Positions 55,963 through 64,000 of a DNA stretch of 64,000 nucleotides are shown one piece after another. The stretch comes from Myxococcales bacterium (GTDB lineage: Bacteria > Myxococcota_A > Polyangia > Polyangiales > Polyangiaceae). The position numbers and the translations under genes were made by a program. The notes below the pieces were generated by a model that was not told the origin of the DNA, searched no databases, and saw only the letters and a program-made list of their open reading frames with translations. Every line of letters begins with the position of its first letter. Positions within the stretch are counted from its first letter, which is position 1. The stretch lies in the NCBI GenBank assembly GCA_016706225.1, contig JADJKB010000008.1, positions 682,001 through 746,000 of the forward strand, written 5' to 3'.

Positions 55963-56947
55963 TCAGAGGGCATCGAGGGGGCTCTTGACCCCGTGGCCAC
56001 CTCGGTTCAGCACGTGGGTGTAGATCATCGTCGTCGAAACGTCGTCGTGTCCAAGGAGCTCCTGGATGGTGCGGATGTCATACCCGGCCTCCAGCAGGTG
56101 GGTCGCGAACGAGTGACGGAAAGTGTGGGCCGAAGCGTGCTTGGTGATGCCAGCGACCCGCACGGCGACGTGGACGGCACGCTGGAGTGTGGTCTCGTGG
56201 ATATGGTGGCGTCGGCGCTCGCCAGTGGCGGCGTGGACGTAGTGCCGGGCCGCGGGGAATATCCACTGCCACCGCCACTCGCGCGGCGCGTTAGGGTACT
56301 TGGCCCGCAGCGCGTGGGGCAGCTCGACGTATCCGGAATTATCTTGAAGGTCGGCTCGGTGTTGCTCGGCCACCGCGTTGAGGTGCACGATGAGCTCGGG
56401 CACGAGCGACTGCGGAAGGATCGTGACGCGCGACTTCTCACCCTTGGCGTTGCACCACGATTTCGCGACGCTGCAAGTCCAGGTTGTTCACGCGCAGCGT
56501 GATGCACTCGTCTATGCGTAGACCTGACCCGTAGAGCAGCCTCGTCAGCATCCCGGTGACTCCGGTCATCTCGCGGAAGACTGCGCGGACCTCGGTGTGC
56601 GTGAGCACGACCGGGAGGCGTTTCGGGCGCTTCGCGCGCACCAAGTTCTCGACTGCCTCCAGCTGGATGCCGAGTACTTCTCCGTAGAGGAAGAGCAGAG
56701 CGGCAAGCGCTTGGTTCTGTGTGGACGCGGCCACGTCGCGATCGGTGGCGAGGTGCGACAGGAACGCCGACACCGCGGGAGCTCCGACTGTCCTCGGGTC
56801 GCGCCGCACGAAGCGAAGGTACCGCTTGACCCAACCGCAGTAGGCCTTCTCGGTGCGAGGGCTCATGCCGCGCAAACGGATCGCCCGCCCAACATCCGCT
56901 AGCAGGGCGGCCGGTCCTGCCGCAGGTCTGTGCGGGGGCATCTCCAT
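55963..56947 (-). pseudogene. intI: Integron integrase (IntI-type tyrosine recombinase), frameshifted
   Basis: N-terminal SAM-like domain: LRGMSPRTEKAYCGWVKRYL, TQNQALAALLFLYGEVLG. Catalytic Arg in LLYGSGLRIDECITLRV. After AREIVV-like REIVV one extra C at about 56448 shifts the frame; removing it gives NAKGEKSRVTILPQSLVPEL. The second part has the integron-specific insert (WRWQWIFPAARHY, HHIHETTLQRAV), HTFRHSFATHLLEAGYD, GHDDVSTTMIYTHVLNRGG and the catalytic Tyr in MIYTH. About 325 residues in total, normal for IntI. Its 5' end faces away from the cassette array. Confidence 0.9.
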
Positions 56948-57080
56948 GCTCCGGCGCAATGCGCGCTTCGTGCCAAGAGCGATTCCGCCGGAATTCGCTC
57001 GAAATGGTCGCCCTCGTCACTGGCGCGCTGGCTTTCGCCAGTGGCGAACGTGGCGGTCGCCGCCCTGCGGTTCGCGCGGC

Positions 57081-57403
57081 TCAGGCCGCTTCTGCGCCGG
57101 AGGCGCCACCGCGCAGCTCGCCCAGGCTGGAGTCGACGGTCTTCTTTACGTTCCCGAACGGCACGCGCGTGTTCTCCCCGAGGAAGAGTCACTCCTCGCC
57201 CTTGCGCGCCCGCAGACTGGAGGCGATCACGCGAAAGCGCGGCCCTTTGATCAAGACCAGAATCGACGGAAGGTGGCCAATTCCGCGAACTTCGTCATCC
57301 CGCGGTCGCGATCCAAGCGCGACGCAATCAGATGATCGCCTCCACTCCACCAGCTCGAAGTCCAGGTGGATCCGATCGCCGCGGGCGGGCTGGAAGCCCC
57401 AGC
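57081..57403 (-). pseudogene. C-terminal fragment of unknown gene with in-frame stop
   Basis: Minus strand from the repeat boundary: RIHLDFELVEWRRSSDCVAL, GIGHLPSILVLIKGPRFRVI, then a TGA at 57189-57191. It continues in the same frame as LFLGENTRVPFGNVKKTVDS to a stop at 57081. A TGG-to-TGA change would explain the internal stop. Family unknown. Its N terminus is replaced by the 228-bp repeat. Confidence 0.5.
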
Positions 57404-57631
57404 CCTGGCGCAGCTCCTTCACGTTGTGGGCGAGGCGAGTCGCGAGGTCATCGGCCATGTTGCTCGAAGGGCATTCTGCCAATAAATTGGCACCGGTGAC
57501 AGCATAATCACCAGGCCGCCGTAGTTTGCAGTGAGCAGAGGAGACAGCATGCAAATCGAGGACAAAGCGGTCTTGATCACTGGGGCGAGCCGAGGGCTGG
57601 GGCGGGCGCTGGCGCTCGGGCTGGGTCGCGC
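57404..57631. repeat. 228-bp direct repeat, right copy
   Basis: Right partner of 37779-38006. Here the SDR side is intact and the XRE gene is cut after 18 codons, the mirror image of the left copy. Confidence 0.93.
57477..57492. promoter_or_regulatory. Palindromic operator candidate upstream of SDR gene
   Basis: TGCCAAT and ATTGGCA arms with centre AA (CA in the left copy). It lies 57 bases upstream of the SDR start, placed to control SDR and queA by the XRE-cupin regulator, now 19.6 kb away. Confidence 0.6.
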
Positions 57632-58274
57632 CGGCGCGCGCATCGCGGCGGTTGCCCGTCACGCCGACGAGCTCGAAGAGGTGGTGGCTGCGATTCGCGC
57701 AGCCGGTGGCGACGCGCACGCCATCGTGGCGGACGTCGCGGACAAGAACGCGATCTATCCGCTGGCGGGGACCGCGCAGGCACTGGTTGGTCCAATCGAC
57801 ATCCTGATCCACAACGCCAGCACGCTGGGCGTGACGCCGCTCCGGCACTTGCTCGACACCGAGTGCGAGGACTTTCAGCACGTGCTGGACGTCAACCTGC
57901 TCGGACCGTTCCGGCTCACGAAGGCGATTGCTGGCGGCATGGCCGCGCGCGGGGACGGGCTGGTCGTGTCGTTGAGCTCCGACGCGGCCGTCGCCGCCTA
58001 CGCGGGGTGGGGGGCGTATTCGGTCTCGAAGGCCGCCCTCGATCACCTGAGCCGCGTGTTCGCGGTGGAGCTGTCGCCGTTCGGCGTCCGCTTCCTGAGC
58101 ATCGACCCAGGCGAGATGAACACGCTGATGCACGCGGCAGCGCTTCCCGAGGCCGATCCGGCCACCCTCGCTTCGCCCGAGGCGGTGGCCGCGCGCATCA
58201 TCGCGCTGCTGTCGGGCAAGACGCCATGGGCGGACGGGGCGCGCTTCGACGCCGCGGCGCTGGAGGCCGCATGA
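57549..58274 (+). CDS. SDR-family oxidoreductase
   Basis: A 241-residue classical short-chain dehydrogenase. Cofactor motif TGASRGLG at 11-18, HNAS near 88-91, the catalytic Ser in SLSSD at about 141-145, and YSVSK with Tyr157 and Lys161. NAD(P)H-dependent redox of an unknown substrate. The XRE-cupin gene at 37279 was its divergent neighbour before the integron block. Stop overlaps the next start (ATGA), so the two are cotranscribed. Confidence 0.93.
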   Translation: MQIEDKAVLITGASRGLGRALALGLGRAGARIAAVARHADELEEVVAAIRAAGGDAHAIVADVADKNAIYPLAGTAQALVGPIDILIHNASTLGVTPLRHLLDTECEDFQHVLDVNLLGPFRLTKAIAGGMAARGDGLVVSLSSDAAVAAYAGWGAYSVSKAALDHLSRVFAVELSPFGVRFLSIDPGEMNTLMHAAALPEADPATLASPEAVAARIIALLSGKTPWADGARFDAAALEAA

Positions 58275-59296
58275 GGCCCGCGACCTGGCCACGTTCGCAG
58301 CCGGAGGCCGAACGATTGCTGGTGATCGAGCCCGAAGGCGCCGGGTTCGTGGATCGCGTGCTGGGCGAGCTACCGGAGCTCCTCGGAGCGGGCGATCTGC
58401 TGGTGGTCAACGACGCGGCGACCTTGCCGGCGGCGCTCGACGGTGTGACCGAAACAGGAGCGCGCTTCGAGGCGCGCTTGGCCGAGCTCCACGGCTCTCG
58501 GGCCCGCGCGGTCGTGTTCGGCGCAGGGAGCTGGCGCACCCCAACGGAGCTGCGAGCCCCGCCTCCGCGCTTCGAGCCGGGCGAGCTCGTGCACTTTGGT
58601 CGGCTCGCTGCTCGGATCGAGCGCGTCGAGAACGAGCGGCTCGTGGGCTTCGATTTCGAGGCAAAGGGAGCAGCGCTCTATCGAGGGCTCTACGCCGAGG
58701 GAAGGCCGATCCAGTACTCGTACCTCGTCGGCGCGCTCTCCCTCTGGCACGTGCAGAGCCGTTTTGCTTCGCGCCCCTGGGCGTTCGAGATGCCGAGCGC
58801 CGGGCGCCCGCTCAGCTTCGGCGTGCTCTCGCAGCTGCTTCGACGCGGCGTGAAGCTGGCCTCGCTCACCCACTCGGCGGGCCTGTCGTCGACGGGCTCC
58901 GAAGTCGTCGACGCCGGCTTGCCATGGCCCGAACGGTACGAGATCCCGCCGCGCACTGCGGCGCTCGTCGAGCAGGCCAGTCGTGTGATCGCAGCCGGCA
59001 CCAGCGTGGTGCGTGCGCTCGAAGCCTCCGCGCTCTTGCATGGCCGCGTGCGCGCCGGCTCGGGCATCGCAGAACTGAAGCTCACAGGAGGGCAACCGCT
59101 CTCCGTGGTCGATGGGCTGCTGACCGGCGCCCACGACCCAGGAACGAGTCACTTCGAGCTGCTCGAGAGTTTCGCGCCGCGCGCCCGCCTGGAGGCCGCC
59201 CACGCACACGCGGAGCGGAGCGGCTACCTGGGTCACGAGCTGGGGGACTCGTGGTTGCTGTTGCCCCGACCAGCGCGGCGAGCCGAGGCCGCGTGA
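58271..59296 (+). CDS. queA: QueA-like S-adenosylmethionine:tRNA ribosyltransferase-isomerase
   Basis: A 341-residue protein. Family motifs: GDLLVVNDAATLPA, RPIQYSYLVGALSLWHVQ, FEMPSAGRPLSF, LASLTHSAGLSSTGS and LPWPERYEIPPRTA. True QueA transfers ribose from SAM to preQ1-tRNA in queuosine synthesis. This is a divergent, slightly short member, so a related reaction is possible. Overlaps the SDR gene by four bases. Confidence 0.8.
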   Translation: MRPATWPRSQPEAERLLVIEPEGAGFVDRVLGELPELLGAGDLLVVNDAATLPAALDGVTETGARFEARLAELHGSRARAVVFGAGSWRTPTELRAPPPRFEPGELVHFGRLAARIERVENERLVGFDFEAKGAALYRGLYAEGRPIQYSYLVGALSLWHVQSRFASRPWAFEMPSAGRPLSFGVLSQLLRRGVKLASLTHSAGLSSTGSEVVDAGLPWPERYEIPPRTAALVEQASRVIAAGTSVVRALEASALLHGRVRAGSGIAELKLTGGQPLSVVDGLLTGAHDPGTSHFELLESFAPRARLEAAHAHAERSGYLGHELGDSWLLLPRPARRAEAA

Positions 59297-59375
59297 TGTA
59301 CCCGGGTCTGCGCCGGCTGATCGAGAGCAGCGCCGGGAGAGAGCGTGTGGCACGGGGCCGTGATAACTTCGGCGC

Positions 59376-60632
59376 ATGAGGGTCTTGGCTACACTGCTTT
59401 GGGGAGCTGTCGTCGGCGCCACCGTCACCACCGCGTGCGGTGGTGATTCGTTCGTCCCGAGCTCCGGGACGGGCGGCAGCGGCGCGGAGGACGGCGGCGT
59501 CACCGGCGGCACGAGCGCGGGCGGTGCGGGCGGCACGGCGACCGGCGGCACGAGCGGGGGCGGCAGCGGCGGCACGGCGACCGGCGGGGGCGGGCAGACG
59601 GGGGGCAGCGGAGGCTCTGCGCAGTGTGGTCAGAACCAGACCCTCTGTGACGGCGTCTGCGTGAACACGTCCAACGACCTCGCGAACTGCGGTGCTTGCG
59701 GGCAAGCCTGCTCCGATCCTGTCAACGGCAAGGCCAGCTGCAGCTCCGGCGCGTGTGGCGTGAAGTGCTCGGCTCCGTACGCTGACTGCGACGGGGACCT
59801 GACCAACGGCTGCGAGTCGGACACCGAATCGGACAGCAAGAACTGCGGCGGCTGCAAGTCTGCTTGCCCGGTGGTGCTCAACGCGAGCGCCACGTGCACG
59901 AAGGGCGCGTGCGGTTTCCAGTGTGCGGCTCCCTACGACAACTGCGACAGCAACGCGGCCAACGGCTGCGAGATCGACCTCAGCAAGGACCCGCTGAACT
60001 GCAGCGGCTGCGGCAAGCCGTGCGCGGGCGCGCCCACGGGCGCCAAGAAGCTGGTGTGCGCAGCCTCCAAGTGCACCTGTGATGCCGGCTTGACTCAATG
60101 CAGCGCAGGCTCCGGAAGCGCGTGTGTGAATGCCAGCAAGGACCCGCAGTTCTGCGGGGGTTGCAACAAGTGCCCGGACGGCCAGATCTGTGTCGGCAGC
60201 CAGTGCAAGCTCCCGGCCTGCGCCCACGGGCTGATCCAGTGCACGGGTGACACCACGTGCCGCAACCTGGCCAGTGACTGGGACCACTGCGGAGCTTGCG
60301 GCAACAAGTGCGGCTTCTCCGACAACTGCGTGAGCGGGGCGTGTGTGTCGAAGAACTCCTATTGCACGACGCTCGGCAAGATCGAGTGTACGGACAAATG
60401 CGTCGACACCGGGGTGGACTCGGCGAACTGCGGCAGCTGCGACGTCAAGTGCGCAGCCGGACAGGCGTGTCTGGGCGGCCTCTGCAAACCCCTCATCCTG
60501 GCGCTCGAGCCCTGGGAATGCAGCTCGGGGAACGTGGCGTGCAACATACCGAACTGGCAGGTCAAGCCGGCGCCGTACTACTGCCACACGAGCTGTGTGC
60601 TCGGCGGCAGTCCGGTCCCGCCCGGCGGGTGA
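59376..60632 (+). CDS. Cys-rich lipoprotein
   Basis: A 418-residue lipoprotein with signal and lipobox TVTTAC at about residue 21, a Gly/Thr/Ser linker to about 85, then repeated modules of about 35-45 residues such as LANCGACGQACSD, SKNCGGCKSACP, PLNCSGCGKPCAG, WDHCGACGNKCG and SANCGSCDVKCA. This tandem xNCGxCxxxC module is common in myxobacterial surface proteins. No MYXO-CTERM tail; it ends YYCHTSCVLGGSPVPPGG. Function unknown. Confidence 0.85.
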   Translation: MRVLATLLWGAVVGATVTTACGGDSFVPSSGTGGSGAEDGGVTGGTSAGGAGGTATGGTSGGGSGGTATGGGGQTGGSGGSAQCGQNQTLCDGVCVNTSNDLANCGACGQACSDPVNGKASCSSGACGVKCSAPYADCDGDLTNGCESDTESDSKNCGGCKSACPVVLNASATCTKGACGFQCAAPYDNCDSNAANGCEIDLSKDPLNCSGCGKPCAGAPTGAKKLVCAASKCTCDAGLTQCSAGSGSACVNASKDPQFCGGCNKCPDGQICVGSQCKLPACAHGLIQCTGDTTCRNLASDWDHCGACGNKCGFSDNCVSGACVSKNSYCTTLGKIECTDKCVDTGVDSANCGSCDVKCAAGQACLGGLCKPLILALEPWECSSGNVACNIPNWQVKPAPYYCHTSCVLGGSPVPPGG

Positions 60633-60641
60633 GCGCCCGGC

Positions 60642-61943
60642 GTGGAGATCATCGTCACCCATGAGATGACCGACTTCGACGGTCTGGCGGCCGCGGTTGC
60701 GGCGCAGACTCTGCACCCCGGCGCGCTGATCGTGCTCGGTCGCATGCTGGGCCACGAGGTGCGCGACTACCTGGCGTTGCACAAGGATCGCATTGCCAGT
60801 CGCGGCTACGAACAGATCGTGCCCGAGGCGGTGCGTCACTTGATCGTGGTGGACGTGCGGCAGAAGAGCCGGCTCGCGTTCTTCTCGGCGCTGGTGGAGC
60901 GCGCTGAGCGCGGTGAAATCGAGGTCAGTGTCTACGATCACCATCCGGCGGCGGACGACGATCTGCGGGCCGATCACCTGTTCGTCGAGCGAGTGGGCTC
61001 GGTGACGACCTTGATGGTCGAGCAAATGATCGCAAAGGACGCGCGCATCGACGAGCCCTCGGCGACCCTGCTCGCGCTGGGTATCCACGCCGACACGGGC
61101 TCGCTCAGCTACGCCGGCACGACGGCGCGCGACGCTCGCGCGCTCGGCTGGCTGCTCGACCAGGGAGCCAGCCTCAGGGTCATGTCGCGCTACCTGAAGC
61201 CACCGTTCACGCCGAACCAGCGGGCGCTCTTGGTCGCGCTCCTGGGACAGCTCGAGGTCGAGCGCATCGGCAACCTCGAGGTCGCGTTCGTGCATCACGA
61301 GCTCCGCCGCGCCTTCTCCGGCTTTGCCGAGGTGGTCAGTGAGCTGCTCGAGCTGACCGGGCATGCCGCGGTCTTCGTGGTGCTGGGCATCGCCAAGAAG
61401 CGCACGTTCGTCATCGCGCGTTCAGGTTCCCCGCTGCTCGACGCGGGGGCGCCGCTGCGGGCGCTTGGGGGTGGAGGCCACCGGACGGCAGCCTCCGCGA
61501 CGCTCGCCCGTGGGGACTCAGCGAGCGTGCTCGAGCAGCTGCGGACGTCGCTGCGTGCCCAGCCTCCGGAGGCGCGGAAGGTCTCCGAGCTGATGACGAG
61601 CCCGGTGCACAGTGTGGGGCCCGGCGCCTCGTGGGCGGACGTCGCGCGCTCTCTCCACAGCTGGCGCCACACCGGAGTCCCGGTGCTCACCGATGGCGTC
61701 GTCGTGGGTATCGTGTCGAGGAGCGACGTGGAGCGGGCTGAAGCCGGCGGGCGACTCGAGCTTCCCGTGTCGAGCTCGATGAGCCAGCACGTGAAGACCA
61801 TCGACGCGGACGCGTCACCCGAGCGTGCCCTCCAGCTGATGCAGGAGCACGACGTCGGCCGCCTGCCCGTGCTGCGGGATGGGCGCCTGGTCGGGATCGT
61901 CACACGCTCCGATTTGCGACGAATGTTGTACGGCGAGGCTTGA
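60642..61943 (+). CDS. DHH-family phosphoesterase with two CBS domains
   Basis: A 433-residue protein. DHH domain at 1-150 (THEMTDFDGLAAAVAAQ, VVDVRQKSRL, the signature YDHHPAADDD, LLALGIHADTGSLSY). DHHA1-type domain at about 200-295, ending GGGGHRTAASATLA. Tandem CBS domains at 310-433 (VSELMTSPVHSVGPGASW, VGIVSRSD, VGRLPVLRDGRLVGIVTRSD). Families with this order often also carry a CCA-adding polymerase domain, absent here. Likely an exo- or oligonucleotide/cyclic-dinucleotide phosphodiesterase regulated by adenine nucleotides. GTG start 60642. Confidence 0.88.
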   Translation: MEIIVTHEMTDFDGLAAAVAAQTLHPGALIVLGRMLGHEVRDYLALHKDRIASRGYEQIVPEAVRHLIVVDVRQKSRLAFFSALVERAERGEIEVSVYDHHPAADDDLRADHLFVERVGSVTTLMVEQMIAKDARIDEPSATLLALGIHADTGSLSYAGTTARDARALGWLLDQGASLRVMSRYLKPPFTPNQRALLVALLGQLEVERIGNLEVAFVHHELRRAFSGFAEVVSELLELTGHAAVFVVLGIAKKRTFVIARSGSPLLDAGAPLRALGGGGHRTAASATLARGDSASVLEQLRTSLRAQPPEARKVSELMTSPVHSVGPGASWADVARSLHSWRHTGVPVLTDGVVVGIVSRSDVERAEAGGRLELPVSSSMSQHVKTIDADASPERALQLMQEHDVGRLPVLRDGRLVGIVTRSDLRRMLYGEA

Positions 61944-62001
61944 GCCCACGCTGCGAGGCGCGCGTTTCACAAGCTCGTGCAGCTCGGCTATCGTGCGCGA
62001 T

Positions 62002-62904
62002 GTGACCTCGCAGTCTGAACGACCCCCGCGCCGCGCACCGCAGTCGCTCGCCAGCATGCAGGTCGACGTCACGACCCGCATGGGCGCGCTTCACCCGGCC
62101 ACTGCCACCGGCTTGCCGATCCTCGACCGGATGCTGGCGGGCGGGCTCCGCACCGGAACTCTGCTGTCCGTTGCCGGCTCAGCCGGCGTCGGCAAGACCT
62201 CGCTCGCGCTGTTTTTCGCCTACATGGCCGCGCGGGCCCGCGCCGCCACGCTCTTCGTCAGCCCAGTGCTCGACGAGACCGAGGTCGTTGCTCGGCTGGC
62301 GGCCCGAGCGCTGCATCGGGATCACCCCGAGAGTCGGGTCAGCTACGGGGCGATCTGGACGGGACAAGCGTGGCAGGACGTCGCCACACACGCGCCGGTG
62401 AGCGCCGCGGTGGAGACGGTCGTGAAGAAGGTGGGCAGCATGTTCCACGTCCACAAGACCGATGGCTTCGAGACCACGTCCGCCATCGCCGCCGCTGCGG
62501 CGGAGCTCTGGGCCCGGCACGAACGAGTCGTCGTCGTGATCGACGGCATCGAGACCTTCAGCGCTCACGTGGGAGGCGACAGGGAGCGCGCGGCGCAGGC
62601 CAATGCGGCGCTCGACAATCGTGTCGGCCAGGTGGCGCTCGAGCTGCGCCGCATCGCCGAGGGTGGGGCTGCGGTGATCGTCACGGCGCTGTCGCGCCAC
62701 TCGGATCTGGTGGCCGCCGCGGCAACCCTGAGCGCTGATCTGCGGGCGATCGATGCCTCGGGGTCGCCCCTGAACGAGCGGCACCTGGCCCTCGGTGGCC
62801 GACCCGTGGAGCTGGTCGTGCGCAAGAACCACGCGGGTCCGACCGGCATCGTACCGCTGCGTTTCATCGCCGGAGCCGCGACCTTCGAAGAGCGCGCGCC
62901 GTGA
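62002..62904 (+). CDS. RecA/KaiC-like P-loop ATPase
   Basis: A 300-residue protein, or 282 from ATG 62056. TGLPILDRMLAGGLRTGTLL leads to Walker A in AGSAGVGKTSLAL. Walker B is VVVVIDGIE, and a later strand reads AAVIVTALSRHSD. The layout is that of RadA/KaiC-type ATPases without the C-terminal domains. It is single-domain and without HTH, so the role (recombination, clock-like or regulatory) is open. Stop overlaps the next gene start by four bases. Confidence 0.8.
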   Translation: MTSQSERPPRRAPQSLASMQVDVTTRMGALHPATATGLPILDRMLAGGLRTGTLLSVAGSAGVGKTSLALFFAYMAARARAATLFVSPVLDETEVVARLAARALHRDHPESRVSYGAIWTGQAWQDVATHAPVSAAVETVVKKVGSMFHVHKTDGFETTSAIAAAAAELWARHERVVVVIDGIETFSAHVGGDRERAAQANAALDNRVGQVALELRRIAEGGAAVIVTALSRHSDLVAAAATLSADLRAIDASGSPLNERHLALGGRPVELVVRKNHAGPTGIVPLRFIAGAATFEERAP

Positions 62905-63404
62905 GCGCCAAGCTCAGAGTTCAGCTCATCCACGGCCTCGAGGGCAGTCCCACCGGCGCGAAGTCTCAGTACCTGGCGCGTCATTTCGAGCTGTCGGCGC
63001 CGGCGATGAACACCGGTGACTTCCAGGGTTCGGTGGCGACTCAGGCCGCGGCGCTCGCGGTGTTCCGTCCGGATGTGCTGGTCGGATCGTCGTTCGGGGG
63101 TGCGGTGGCGGTCTTGCTCCTGCAGCGGCAGCTGTGGCGTGGGCCTAGCTTGTTGCTTGCGCCGGCGGTGGGTCACTTCGGAGTCGACGCGCGGATCCCC
63201 GACGGCGTTCGGGTGACGGTGGTTCACGGGCGGTCGGACACCATCTGTCCCATCGAGTGGAGTCGGGCGCTGACACACACGGGAACGGTGGGGCTCGTCG
63301 AGCTGGTCGAGGTCGACGACGAACACCGCCTCGCGTCGCTGCTCGAGGGAGAAAAGTTAGCGGATCTCGTGCGCGCTCTGGGAAGCGCCGCCGATCGCGG
63401 TTAG
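62901..63404 (+). CDS. Small alpha/beta hydrolase
   Basis: A 167-residue protein. Oxyanion-region motif LIHGLEGSPTGAKSQYL, nucleophile elbow GSSFGGAVA, Asp in VVHGRSDTICP, and His in VDDEHRLAS. A lid-less, short hydrolase of the YqiA/esterase kind; substrate unknown. GTG start overlapping the ATPase gene, so probably one operon. Confidence 0.85.
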   Translation: MSAKLRVQLIHGLEGSPTGAKSQYLARHFELSAPAMNTGDFQGSVATQAAALAVFRPDVLVGSSFGGAVAVLLLQRQLWRGPSLLLAPAVGHFGVDARIPDGVRVTVVHGRSDTICPIEWSRALTHTGTVGLVELVEVDDEHRLASLLEGEKLADLVRALGSAADRG

Positions 63405-63413
63405 AGTCCGCGC

Positions 63414-64000
63414 ATGCGCGCTCGTTTCATCTGCGGTTGCTCTCTGCTGGTGCTCGCGGTGTTTGCCTGCAGCTCGGAGAACTCGACGGAGGTGAAGGCC
63501 ACCGGCGGCGCGGGTGGGACCGGCGGCTCGGGCACCGGCGGCAGCTCCGCGAGCGGCGGCTCCGGCGGTAGCGTTGCAACTGGCGGTGCGGCTGGGGTGA
63601 ACGCGACCGGTGGCGTGGCCGGAACGGTCGCCACGGGCGGCGCCGCCGGCACGGCCGCGACGGGTGGCGCGGCGGGCAGTGGCGGGTCGGGCGCTCAGGA
63701 TGCAGGCGGCGACGCGGGAGGCGCGGGGGGCTCGGTGTCTTGCGGCAGTCAGAGCTGTGATCTTGCGACGGGCTTCTGCTGTGTGATCGCGAAGACGCCA
63801 ACCTGCGCCGTGAAGGGCAGCAACTGCGTCGGAGACGACATCCTGTGTGACGGCAAGGAGGACTGCGACGGCGGGAAGATCTGCTGCAAGTCGACGAGCC
63901 CGTTCACTGCTGGCGATGCGGCGATCACGAGCAACGTGACTTGCAGTGCAAGCTGCAGCAACTCGGTGCCATTGGGCTCCAAGATCCAGGTCTGCAAGGT
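63414..64000 (+). CDS. Lipoprotein, 3' end outside window
   Basis: From ATG 63414: signal peptide with lipobox VLAVFAC, then a long low-complexity linker of TGG, GGA and GTA repeats (about residues 28-105). A Cys-rich part follows: CGSQSCDLATGFCCV, CVGDDILCDGKEDC and KICCKSTSP. The frame is open to the last base. Same style as the other Gly-linker lipoproteins here; ligand unknown. Confidence 0.8.
   Translation, partial: MRARFICGCSLLVLAVFACSSENSTEVKATGGAGGTGGSGTGGSSASGGSGGSVATGGAAGVNATGGVAGTVATGGAAGTAATGGAAGSGGSGAQDAGGDAGGAGGSVSCGSQSCDLATGFCCVIAKTPTCAVKGSNCVGDDILCDGKEDCDGGKICCKSTSPFTAGDAAITSNVTCSASCSNSVPLGSKIQVCK

Overview
The window looks like chromosome of a myxobacterium of the Polyangiales/Sorangiineae type. 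This is inferred from very high GC, two eukaryote-like Ser/Thr kinases with membrane tails, three Cys-rich surface proteins ending in MYXO-CTERM sorting tails, and many lipoproteins with a Gly/Thr/Ser-rich linker after the lipobox. No rRNA is present; there is one tRNA-Leu(CAG).

Left part (1-37.8 kb), a conventional gene-rich region. In order: the end of an amidohydrolase; a beta-propeller lipoprotein; a frameshifted hybrid histidine kinase; two large kelch plus Cys-rich MYXO-CTERM proteins sharing a nearly identical 1.08-kb block, on either side of a subtilisin-like protease; a small gene pair whose second member has phage-fibre-like His repeats; a third MYXO-CTERM protein; an overlapping kinase / TPR-PEGA-like / FGE-like lipoprotein operon; tRNA-Leu; an HNH endonuclease; a second kinase; an exported Lys/Ala-rich histone-like protein; a beta-barrel-thioredoxin fusion with two in-frame TGA codons; an Lhr helicase; an ECF sigma factor; and an XRE-cupin regulator.

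Middle part (37.8-57.6 kb), a 19.4-kb accessory block between two 228-bp direct repeats of the XRE/SDR intergenic region. It is a chromosomal integron. It holds nine complete attC sites of about 160-170 bp, one attC interrupted by an IS110-family element, several partial sites, and a frameshifted integron integrase at the far right end. Cassette cargo includes a Phd/PIN toxin-antitoxin pair, a DUF4926/DUF6883 pair, a DUF7919-like gene, small lipoproteins, a beta-propeller lipoprotein like the chromosomal one at 1.7-2.8 kb, and four copies of a roughly 340-bp cassette without a conserved ORF. Many cassette genes read against the attC direction. Two IS21-like elements each split a cassette gene. 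The IS110-family insertion sits inside attC and carries a 246-bp 5' noncoding region that could encode a bridge RNA.

Right part (57.5-64 kb) resumes chromosomal genes: the intact SDR oxidoreductase, a QueA-like protein, a Cys-rich lipoprotein, a DHH-CBS phosphoesterase, a RecA-like ATPase, a small alpha/beta hydrolase and the start of another lipoprotein. Single-base frameshifts recur both in mobile genes and in ordinary ones, so some may be sequence errors rather than decay.
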